Positions 1 through 5,262 of a stretch of 5,262 nt of DNA are shown here, piece after piece. The notes beneath the pieces were generated by a model that saw nothing but the letters and a program-made list of their open reading frames with translations, searched no databases and was not told where the DNA came from. The stretch is taken from positions 1 to 5,262 of the forward strand of contig JAEXDU010000208.1 of NCBI GenBank assembly GCA_023401495.1, written 5' to 3'. Source of the stretch: Bacillota bacterium. GTDB lineage: Bacteria > Bacillota > Clostridia > Oscillospirales > Acutalibacteraceae. Within the stretch, counting starts at the first letter, position 1. The number at the start of each line of letters is the position of its first letter. The translations under genes and the position numbers were made by a program.

Positions 1-206
1 CCCTTATTCCAAAGCTCCTGCCGGGATCGACTGTAAAACCAGGTGTACCCGGTTTCGAGCGTTTTGCGCAGGGATTCAAGATTCATATAGGCCAGCATCA
101 GCACTTCCTTGGTGGATTGCTCTTGCACGATCACGGGGATCAGCTCGCTCTTTTGAAAGAAGCGCTCCAGGTTTTTATCTGTAAAGGTGTTTAACTTTTC
201 ACTCAT
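1..206 (-). CDS. hisI: Phosphoribosyl-AMP cyclohydrolase, partial (3' end off window)
   Basis: This gene hydrolyses the adenine ring of phosphoribosyl-AMP to give ProFAR, step 3 of histidine synthesis in the cytoplasm. It starts at ATG 206-204, and 68 codons are visible before the window edge. The visible protein matches the HisI N-terminus: ELIPVIVQ (21-28), EVLMLAYMN (34-42), TLETG (49-53) and the very typical WFYSRSRQELWNKG (56-69, last codon partial). The catalytic Cys/His metal-binding residues of the family lie further downstream and are off the window. An AAGGAG Shine-Dalgarno at 221-216, 9 nt upstream, supports this start. The gene overlaps the end of hisA by 8 nt in another frame, so translation of the two is probably coupled. 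Whether it continues into a fused HisE domain (HisIE) cannot be seen. Confidence 0.95.
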   Translation of the reverse strand, partial: MSEKLNTFTDKNLERFFQKSELIPVIVQEQSTKEVLMLAYMNLESLRKTLETGYTWFYSRSRQELWNK

Positions 207-927
207 ATTGTTTTTCTCCTTGTGCCGCCGCGATGGCCTCTTTCAAATTCAGACTGTCGCTGTACAGCGATTTGCCGCAAATGGCCCCATACAGCCCCAA
301 CCCGCATAAATCCTTGATATTTTGCAGGTTTGCGATGCCGCCGCTGGCAACAATGTGGCACGAGACCGCCCGATTCAACGCGTCGAGCTGTTCGAGGTTC
401 GGGCCGGTGAGCATACCGTCTTTTGATATATCTGTAAAGATGATATACTTTACCCATACCTCTTCCATCTGCTTTGCCAGCTCAATATAATCCACCTGCG
501 AGGTCTGGGTCCACCCCTCTGCGGCCACTTTTCCGTTTCTGGCATCGATGCCTACAGCGATCCGCTCGCCCCAGCGCTGTACACAATCACGCACAAGCTG
601 TGGATCGTACAGGGCAACGGAACCAAGAATCACCCGGGAAATGCCGCGCGACAGGTAAAACTCCACATCCATAAGCGTGCGGATGCCCCCGCCTACTTCG
701 ACCCGCAGACCAGTTTCGACCGCCCGCAGGAATACTTCGCTGTTGACCGGGTGCTTTGCTTTCGCCCCGTCAAGGTCTACCATATGAATCCACTGTGCAC
801 CGGATTCGGCAAAGGAGCTTGCCGTTTGCTGCGGATCCTCCGCCACCTTGTGCGCGGTATCGTAATCGCCCTGCCGCAAACGGACACAGGCGCCGTCTTT
901 GATATCGATCGCTGGAAAAATGATCAT
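199..927 (-). CDS. hisA: ProFAR isomerase (HisA)
   Basis: HisA is the cytoplasmic (beta-alpha)8-barrel enzyme that converts ProFAR to PRFAR by an Amadori rearrangement, step 4 of the pathway. The protein is 242 aa, normal for the family. The first catalytic Asp is D8 in FPAIDIKDG, and the second is D128 in AVGIDARNG. HMVDLDGA (48-55) is characteristic. The phosphate-binding loops are visible as VGGGIR (78-83), GS (102-103), SGGI (195-198) and GKSLY (218-222). FTDISKDGM (164-172) corresponds to the conserved strand-6 loop. The close relative HisF is less likely: the start is MIIFPAIDIKDG, whereas HisF typically begins with an RIIPCLDV-type motif. The ATG is preceded by GAGGGG (938-933) at 5 nt. 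The gene lies 15 nt after hisB, with no hisH between, and is followed directly by hisI, with no hisF between. Confidence 0.97.
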   Translation of the reverse strand: MIIFPAIDIKDGACVRLRQGDYDTAHKVAEDPQQTASSFAESGAQWIHMVDLDGAKAKHPVNSEVFLRAVETGLRVEVGGGIRTLMDVEFYLSRGISRVILGSVALYDPQLVRDCVQRWGERIAVGIDARNGKVAAEGWTQTSQVDYIELAKQMEEVWVKYIIFTDISKDGMLTGPNLEQLDALNRAVSCHIVASGGIANLQNIKDLCGLGLYGAICGKSLYSDSLNLKEAIAAAQGEKQYE

Positions 928-942
928 GGAATCCCCTCTTTC

Positions 943-1521
943 TTACAGGCTGCCCTTGGTGGACAGTACCTGCCCCGGCGTGGTTTCGGCTGCGGCCAGC
1001 CGCAGCGCGTGCGCGACGGCCTTGAACATGGCCTCGATCATATGATGCGAATTGTTGCCGTACTCCACACGGGTATGCAGGGTCAGCTCCGCGTTCATGG
1101 CAAAGGCGCGGAAGAATTCCTCCGTAAGGCACGCGTCGAACGCGCCCACCACCTGTTGGGGGAACTCTGCCTGAAAGACCAGAAACGGCCTGCCGCTGAC
1201 ATCGACTGCCGCGAACGCCAGCGTTTCATCCATGGGCACATAAAAGCTGCCGAACCGCGCGATGCCGGAACGATCCCCCAGAGCCTGACGGAACGCGCGG
1301 CCCAGAACGATGCCGGTATCCTCCACCGTGTGATGGCCGTCTACAAACAGGTCGCCCTGCACCTGAACCTGCAGGCCAAAGCCGCCGTGGGTGGCAAACG
1401 CCTGCAGCATATGATCGAAAAATCCGATTCCGGTCTGGATTTTTGTTTCCCCGCCGTCCAGCGCCAGCCGGACGCTGATTTGGGTCTCCCGTGTTTCGCG
1501 GGACTGCTCTGCTGTTCTCAT
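943..1521 (-). CDS. hisB: Imidazoleglycerol-phosphate dehydratase (monofunctional HisB)
   Basis: HisB removes water from imidazole glycerol phosphate to give imidazole acetol phosphate (step 6). At 192 aa it is the single-domain dehydratase. There is no N-terminal HAD phosphatase domain as in the enterobacterial bifunctional HisB, so histidinol phosphatase must be encoded elsewhere. Metal- and substrate-binding motifs are intact: FFDHML (34-39, H37), ATHG (43-46, H45), DGHHTVEDTGI (61-71, H63, H64, E67), PMDET (96-100, E99), NSHHMIEA (157-164, H159, H160, E163) and STKG (187-190). The start MRTAEQSRET matches the family's usual beginning (MRTAEI-type followed by T-E-T), which supports ATG 1521. 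The gene lies 98 nt after hisC, the only sizeable spacer in the operon, and ends in TAA 15 nt before hisA. A 278-aa opposite-strand frame (751-1587) across this region is a coding shadow. Confidence 0.98.
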   Translation of the reverse strand: MRTAEQSRETRETQISVRLALDGGETKIQTGIGFFDHMLQAFATHGGFGLQVQVQGDLFVDGHHTVEDTGIVLGRAFRQALGDRSGIARFGSFYVPMDETLAFAAVDVSGRPFLVFQAEFPQQVVGAFDACLTEEFFRAFAMNAELTLHTRVEYGNNSHHMIEAMFKAVAHALRLAAAETTPGQVLSTKGSL

Positions 1522-1528
1522 AGCTGTG

Positions 1529-1540
1529 CCCCCTATCCTT
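1529..1540 (-). promoter_or_regulatory. Ribosome binding site(s) of hisB
   Basis: Upstream of hisB the transcript reads AAGGAT (1540-1535), then AGGGGG (1534-1529), 7 nt before the ATG. The distal AAGGA resembles the SD consensus better but ends 14 nt from the start. The G-run is better spaced but less canonical. The site lies about 29 nt downstream of the spacer hairpin and outside it, so the hairpin alone should not mask it. Confidence 0.6.
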
Positions 1541-1569
1541 ATCGTAATTGCACTCTAAAAATGGGCGTT

Positions 1570-1600
1570 GATTTCTCCCCGCCATAGGCTGGGAGAAATC
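1570..1600 (-). repeat. Strong hairpin in the hisC-hisB spacer
   Basis: A perfect 10-bp inverted repeat has arms GATTTCTCCC (1570-1579) and GGGAGAAATC (1591-1600). Inside it, after one mismatch (1580 against 1590), GCC (1581-1583) pairs with GGC (1587-1589) around a 3-nt loop. In the his mRNA this forms a long hairpin starting 19 nt after the hisC stop. No U-run follows directly: the nearest five Ts on the transcribed strand begin about 8 nt past the stem, so it is not a canonical intrinsic terminator. Inferred roles are an mRNA stability or processing element, or a partial attenuator separating hisZGDC from hisBAI. The structure is visible in the sequence; the function is a guess. Confidence 0.75.
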
Positions 1601-1619
1601 CGTTTTGAAAGCAAATTGA

Positions 1620-2675
1620 TTACAATATCTGTTCCAATGCCGCAAGCAGCTCTGTGTTTTCTTCCGGAGCGCCGGCGGTAATCCGCAGAAAATCGCCCAT
1701 CAGGCGCACCGCGATCCCCTCAGCCAAAAGCTTTTCATACACGTATCGCGCGTCCGCAAGGCGGATCAGCACAAAATTGGTGCAGCTTGGGTACAGAACA
1801 AACCGGCCGGTGTTCTTCTTCAAAAGCTGCTGGAGCCCCTGCGACAGGGCGATACGGGAATCGACGATTTTCTCGATCGCGCGTTCCAGCTGCTTTGGGT
1901 AGGACAGAACTGCCGCAGCTGCACTCTGTGTGGCGGAATTGACATTGTACGGCGACTTGACGGCCCGCAGCGCCGCGGTGATCGTCTGATTCGCTACTGC
2001 AAAGCCAAGGCGGAGCGCCGCAAGGCCGAACGCCTTAGAGCAGGTGCGCAGCACCACCAGATTATCGTACTGCTCCGCCTCCTGAATCAGGGACTGATCC
2101 CAGAAATCCATATAGGCTTCGTCCAGAACCACCAAGGCGCTCACGGAACGGATGATCTTCCTTACCTGTTCACGGGTAAGCCCCACCGAGGTGGGATTGC
2201 AGGGGTTGGAAAACAGGATCATCTTTGCCCCGGTCTGATTTGACACGGAGATCAGCTCATCCACATCGATGGTCAGATCGCTCTTCTTCACGACGTCCAC
2301 ACATTTGACCTCTACAAGCGAGGAATAGAAACGGTACATCGAGAAATCGGGAGAAAGCGTCAGCACCGTGTCCCCTTTCATTAAAAAGGCGGTCATCAGA
2401 ACGGAAATCAGCTCGTCGGAGCCGTTGCCCGCGGTTACATTCTCCGGCCGGATTTTGTGATACTGCGCGAACATACGGCATACATCAACGGCCAGCGGAT
2501 CGGGATAGCGATTGAAGGCCGTATACGCGAACGCATCCATCATCTTTGACATCACGTTCGTCGGCAGGGATAAAAAGGACTCATTGGCGTCCAGCCGGAT
2601 CCGGTAATCTCCCTCCAGCGGCTCGTACGGCTTTAAGTCTCTGATTTTGCTGTTCAGCTGGTACAATGAAATCAC
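1620..2675 (-). CDS. hisC: Histidinol-phosphate aminotransferase (HisC)
   Basis: HisC is the cytoplasmic PLP enzyme that transfers an amino group from glutamate to imidazole acetol phosphate, giving histidinol phosphate (step 7). It is a class I/II fold type I aminotransferase of 351 aa, normal for HisC. Motifs in order: LDANES (28-33), NRYPDP (55-60), AGNGSDELI (82-90), SNPCNPT (156-162, with N157), LDEAYMDF (184-191, with D185 and Y188), the PLP-binding lysine K214 in TCSKAFGLAALRLG with R222, and the substrate carboxylate/phosphate-end motif LRITAGAPEEN (330-340, R331). The frame opens at GTG 2675-2673, overlapping the hisD stop as GTGA. The AAGGA SD (2681-2677) is only 1 nt from that GTG, so TTG at 2666-2664, 10 nt from the SD, is a credible alternative start that shortens the protein by 3 residues. 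It ends in TAA before the only long spacer of the operon. Confidence 0.97.
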   Translation of the reverse strand: MISLYQLNSKIRDLKPYEPLEGDYRIRLDANESFLSLPTNVMSKMMDAFAYTAFNRYPDPLAVDVCRMFAQYHKIRPENVTAGNGSDELISVLMTAFLMKGDTVLTLSPDFSMYRFYSSLVEVKCVDVVKKSDLTIDVDELISVSNQTGAKMILFSNPCNPTSVGLTREQVRKIIRSVSALVVLDEAYMDFWDQSLIQEAEQYDNLVVLRTCSKAFGLAALRLGFAVANQTITAALRAVKSPYNVNSATQSAAAAVLSYPKQLERAIEKIVDSRIALSQGLQQLLKKNTGRFVLYPSCTNFVLIRLADARYVYEKLLAEGIAVRLMGDFLRITAGAPEENTELLAALEQIL

Positions 2676-3955
2676 ATCCTTACTTTGATGGAATTGGCGT
2701 GTGCGGTTAGGCCCTCCGCCTTTGCCAGAGTCATCACGTCCGGCCCGGCGGCTGTGAGCGCCTGCTTAGTGTAGTAAATGAAGCTGGATTTTTTCAAAAA
2801 GCTGTCGACCGAAAGCGGCGAGAAGAAGCGCGCCGTTCCCCCCGTGGGCAGAACATGGTTTGCACCCGCGTAATAATCGCCCAGCGGCTCGGGGGAATAG
2901 TTCCCCAAAAAGACGGAGCCCGCGTTATCGATGCAGCCAAGGTATTCGATCGGGTTTTCGCAGCAGACCTCCAGATGCTCCGGAGCCAGGCTGTTCGCAA
3001 AGGCGACTGCCTCCTGCATCGTATCACAGACAAGGATCGCCCCATAATTCTGCAGCGACTGCTCCATGATCTCGCGTCGCTCGAGCTGTGCGGTCTGGCG
3101 TTCCAGCTCTTCGGCAACCTGCTGCGCAAGGCTCAGGCTGGACGTAAGCAGAATCGCGGAAGCCAGCACGTCGTGCTCCGCCTGAGAAAGTAGGTCTGCG
3201 GCAAGGTAGACCGGATTCGCCGTTTCGTCCGCCAGAACAAGAATCTCGCTCGGCCCCGCGATCATATCGATATCCACGATGCCGTACAGCTGTTTTTTCG
3301 CCGTGGCCACATAAATATTTCCCGGGCCGACGATCTTGTCCACCCGCGGGACGGTCTCTGTGCCGTAGGCCAGCGCCGCCGCGGCCTGCGCCCCGCCCAT
3401 CAGGAAGATGCGGTCCACTCCGGCGATCAGCGCCGCCGCCATGATATTGGGATTCGGCCTGCCGTCCTTCTGGGGCGGCGTCGCCATAATGATCTCGCCC
3501 ACCTGCGCGATTTTCGCTGGGATCGCGTTCATCAAAACGGAAGAGGGGTATGCCGCCGTGCCGCCGGGGACGTAAATGCCGACACGGTGCAGCCCGCGCA
3601 CCCGCTGGCCCATCAGAACGCCGTCCTCGCGGGTCGTCAGCCAGCTTTGCTGCGCCTGACGCTGGTGAAAATCGCGGATGTTCTGCGCGGCCCGTTCCAA
3701 AGCGGCGACAAATTCGGGGTCGCAGTCTTTGGAAAGCTCCGCCATCTCTTCGCGATTCAGCTCGCGCTTGGCCGGCAGCGCACCGTCGAACCGCAGGGTG
3801 TATTCTTCCACGGCCGCGTCGCCGCGGGTTCTGACCTGTTCCAGAATCTCCGCAACGCGGGCGTCGACCAGTTTATCCTTTTCTTCGCCGCGGCGGCGGA
3901 TTTGTTCCACCGCGCGGCGGCCTTCTTCCCCGCTTAGCTGGATTGCTTTAAGCAT
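2672..3955 (-). CDS. hisD: Histidinol dehydrogenase (HisD)
   Basis: HisD is the zinc-dependent, NAD-linked enzyme that oxidises histidinol through histidinal to histidine, the last two steps, in the cytoplasm. The length of 427 aa is standard for the family. Key motifs: VGIYVPGG (125-132), KIVGPGN (207-213), DMIAGPSEI (230-238), LLSQAEHD (255-262, zinc ligands Q258 and H261), APEHLE (324-329, catalytic E326 and H327), LGDYYAGANHVLPTGG (358-373, zinc ligand D360) and AHANS (418-422, zinc ligand H419). All the known ligand and catalytic positions are present, so it should be active. The ATG start is well supported by AAGGAGG (3969-3963) with 7-nt spacing. The gene overlaps the hisG 3' end by 22 nt, so its ribosome site lies inside hisG. 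Its stop TGA overlaps the hisC start. Confidence 0.98.
   Translation of the reverse strand: MLKAIQLSGEEGRRAVEQIRRRGEEKDKLVDARVAEILEQVRTRGDAAVEEYTLRFDGALPAKRELNREEMAELSKDCDPEFVAALERAAQNIRDFHQRQAQQSWLTTREDGVLMGQRVRGLHRVGIYVPGGTAAYPSSVLMNAIPAKIAQVGEIIMATPPQKDGRPNPNIMAAALIAGVDRIFLMGGAQAAAALAYGTETVPRVDKIVGPGNIYVATAKKQLYGIVDIDMIAGPSEILVLADETANPVYLAADLLSQAEHDVLASAILLTSSLSLAQQVAEELERQTAQLERREIMEQSLQNYGAILVCDTMQEAVAFANSLAPEHLEVCCENPIEYLGCIDNAGSVFLGNYSPEPLGDYYAGANHVLPTGGTARFFSPLSVDSFLKKSSFIYYTKQALTAAGPDVMTLAKAEGLTAHANSIKVRM
2677..2681 (-). promoter_or_regulatory. Shine-Dalgarno of hisC, bearing on start choice
   Basis: AAGGA lies within the last codons of hisD. It sits 1 nt before the overlapping GTG (2675-2673) but 10 nt before an in-frame TTG (2666-2664). 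Normal SD spacing (about 5-10 nt) favours the TTG, while the GTGA overlap typical of coupled genes favours the GTG. The sequence alone does not settle it. Confidence 0.5.
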
Positions 3956-4599
3956 ACCTTCTCCTCCTTCTTCTGAATGGCCTGGCTCATGCGAGAAACC
4001 AGGGCCTCAACTTCATCCTTTCTCAGCTTCATCACGGCCGAATTGACGATCAGCCGGGCGGAAATCGGGCAGATGATCTCAAGAATCTCTAGCCCGTTTT
4101 CCTTGAGGGTGGTTCCGGTTTCCACCAGGTCTACAATGGCTTCGGCCAAGCCGAGCAAGGGAGCCAGCTCTACCGAGCCCTCAATTTTGATGATGCGCAC
4201 GTCCATGTCTCGGTTTTCAAAGAAGGCGCGGGCCACCTTCGGGTACTTGGTCGCCACGGTTTTCACCGAGTAGCCTTCAAAAATACCGGAATCCTTGGGG
4301 CCAGCCACCGCGAACCGGCATTTGCCGAAACCGAGATCGAGCACCTCAAAAAAGCCGCCGGTGCTTTCCATGATCGTATCCTTGCCGACAACGCCCAAAT
4401 CGCAGACGCCGTGTTGAACATAGGTGATCACATCGGCCGCCTTGGCCAGAACCACCTCAATTTCACCATCGCCCACGGGCAGAATCAGGCGTCTTCCCTT
4501 ATTGCGTACTTGGGAGCAGTCATATCCCATCTTTTCCAGCAGGGCCACCGTTTTTTCTTCCAGGCGGCCCTTTGTCAGCGCTATTTTTAACGGAGTCAT
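3934..4599 (-). CDS. hisG: ATP phosphoribosyltransferase, short form catalytic subunit (HisG-S)
   Basis: HisG catalyses the first, committed step: ATP plus PRPP gives phosphoribosyl-ATP. At 221 aa it is the short form, lacking the roughly 75-residue C-terminal histidine-binding domain of long HisG. It therefore needs HisZ for activity and feedback control, and that gene lies immediately upstream. Visible motifs are ALTKGRLEE (7-15), DLGVVGKD (67-74), and the PRPP-binding region running from IEGSVELAP (139-147) through AIVDLVETGTTL (154-165). The last ~20 residues (KKEEKVCLKQSS end) are lysine-rich and overlap the hisD start, so they are probably not conserved. The ATG start is supported by AAAGGAGG (4614-4607) at 7 nt and overlaps the hisZ stop by 4 nt (ATGA). 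HisZ and HisG are thus likely made in coupled amounts, fitting their hetero-octameric complex. Confidence 0.98.
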   Translation of the reverse strand: MTPLKIALTKGRLEEKTVALLEKMGYDCSQVRNKGRRLILPVGDGEIEVVLAKAADVITYVQHGVCDLGVVGKDTIMESTGGFFEVLDLGFGKCRFAVAGPKDSGIFEGYSVKTVATKYPKVARAFFENRDMDVRIIKIEGSVELAPLLGLAEAIVDLVETGTTLKENGLEILEIICPISARLIVNSAVMKLRKDEVEALVSRMSQAIQKKEEKVCLKQSS

Positions 4600-5262
4600 C
4601 CGTTTTCCTCCTTTGTGAGCATGATCGAAACTGTGTCATCAGAGACAAAATCCACCTGAGGAATCCCCATTGCCACCGCGTAATGGATGGCCTGCTCGCG
4701 ATCCTCAAATACGGAAAACTCGCAGAAAATTCCGCGCTCCGTCAGGCGTGCCGCGTAATCCAGCGCTTTGATCTCAAAGCCGTCTTCCCCGTGCACCAGA
4801 ATCTGCGCGGGGACGATTGCCGTTTCTTCGCCCTCGGCGGCCATAACGCCCGCAAGAACATCCACATTCGCAGCAAACCCGATGGCCTGCATCGGCGCGC
4901 CGTACAGCTCGAGCAGATGGTCGTAGCGGCCACCGACCAGAACCGCCTCGCCCGCCTGGGGAACATAAGCGCTGAGCACGATACCGGTATAGTAATCGTT
5001 TCTCTGTACCAGACCCAGATCGACCATGATGCGCTCTGAAAGCCGCAGTTCCGAAAGCATGCCGTACAGCTTCTTCAAATACCGGATCGGCTCCTTGGCG
5101 CTGTCCGGAAGATCGAGGCCTTCGGCCTGTTCGAATATTTCTTCTCTGCCGAACAGCCGGGGGAGCTGCCGCAGGGCGGCCGCCTCGCGGGAATCGGGCA
5201 GGGAATCGAGAATCTCGTCAAGCGCGGGGTAATTTTTCGTTTCGATATAGCCGCGAATATCC
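4596..5262 (-). CDS. hisZ: ATP phosphoribosyltransferase regulatory subunit HisZ, partial (5' end off window)
   Basis: HisZ is a paralogue of histidyl-tRNA synthetase that binds short HisG, activates it and confers histidine feedback inhibition. The frame is open to the right edge, showing the last 221 residues; the N-terminus is missing. Visible residues begin DIRGYIETKNYPALDE. The HisRS-like core follows: DLGLVQRNDYYTGIV (81-95), LVGGRYDHLLELYG (108-121) and AIGFAANVDVL (126-136). A C-terminal segment (about 140-221) resembles the anticodon-binding-type domain, with HGEDGFEIKALDYAARL and GIPQVDFV. Two HisRS catalytic features look lost: the Arg of LVRGLDYY is Gln (residue 86), and the motif 3 Arg (GFAxGxERL type) is absent from GFAANVDVL. 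This, plus its position beside short hisG, favours HisZ over a true synthetase. No true start is visible in the window; an in-frame TTG at 5078 is internal, because homologous sequence continues upstream. Confidence 0.93.
   Translation of the reverse strand, partial: DIRGYIETKNYPALDEILDSLPDSREAAALRQLPRLFGREEIFEQAEGLDLPDSAKEPIRYLKKLYGMLSELRLSERIMVDLGLVQRNDYYTGIVLSAYVPQAGEAVLVGGRYDHLLELYGAPMQAIGFAANVDVLAGVMAAEGEETAIVPAQILVHGEDGFEIKALDYAARLTERGIFCEFSVFEDREQAIHYAVAMGIPQVDFVSDDTVSIMLTKEENG

Noticed and set aside
1522..1560. Possible internal promoter before hisB (a TACGAT -10-like hexamer at 1546-1541)
   Set aside because: No convincing -35 hexamer lies at the right distance, so a chance match is more likely.
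751..1587. A 278-aa plus-strand open frame opposite hisB and hisA
   Set aside because: It is antisense to two clear family members, shows no recognisable motifs, and its length is explained by GC-rich coding sequence on the other strand.
1541..1600. Possible intrinsic terminator after hisC
   Set aside because: The stem is strong, but no U-tract follows within the needed few bases on the transcribed strand, and coding resumes with hisB in the same pathway.
1544..1623. Possible outer stem flanking the spacer hairpin (GTAATTGC with GCAA...ATTAC)
   Set aside because: Pairing needs a 4-nt bulge and a long internal region, so it is too weak to claim by eye.
3587..4046. Overlapping plus-strand open frames of 94-122 aa opposite hisD and hisG
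   Set aside because: They are low-complexity, Arg/Ser/Ala-rich translations typical of shadow frames. The opposite strand encodes intact HisD and HisG.
4596..5078. hisZ as a 160-aa gene starting at 5078
   Set aside because: The codon there is TTG, and the same frame continues without a stop to the window edge with HisZ-like sequence, so the gene is simply cut by the window.

Overview
The window holds most of a bacterial histidine-biosynthesis operon, entirely on the minus strand. In transcription order (right to left) it reads hisZ (5' end cut by the window edge), hisG, hisD, hisC, hisB, hisA, hisI (3' end cut by the window edge). Almost all of the sequence is coding. I see no RNA genes, mobile elements, CRISPR arrays or phage genes. 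The only non-coding stretch longer than 15 bp is the 98-bp hisC-hisB spacer, which carries a strong hairpin.

The organism is probably a member of the Bacillota, most likely a moderately GC-rich Clostridia lineage. This is inferred from three things: a short-form HisG paired with HisZ, purine-rich Shine-Dalgarno (SD) sequences before several genes, and a HisB with no fused histidinol-phosphatase. Species cannot be named from the sequence alone.

Layout: hisZ and hisG overlap by 4 nt, hisG and hisD by 22 nt, and hisD and hisC by 4 nt, with hisC using a non-ATG start. After the 98-nt hairpin spacer come hisB and hisA (15 nt apart), and hisI overlaps the end of hisA by 8 nt. The operon therefore has two tightly packed blocks, hisZGDC and hisBAI, separated by the hairpin.

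How they work together: HisG with its regulatory partner HisZ joins ATP and PRPP (step 1). HisI opens the adenine ring (step 3) and HisA isomerises ProFAR to PRFAR (step 4). HisB dehydrates imidazole glycerol phosphate, HisC transaminates the product, and HisD performs the last two oxidations to histidine. Missing from the window are hisE (step 2), histidinol-phosphate phosphatase, and both subunits of imidazole glycerol phosphate synthase, hisH and hisF. The hisH/hisF absence is the most notable point, because these genes commonly flank hisA in such operons and here their usual slots are closed up. I found no sign of a new system; this is largely a conventional biosynthetic locus with a few features worth checking.
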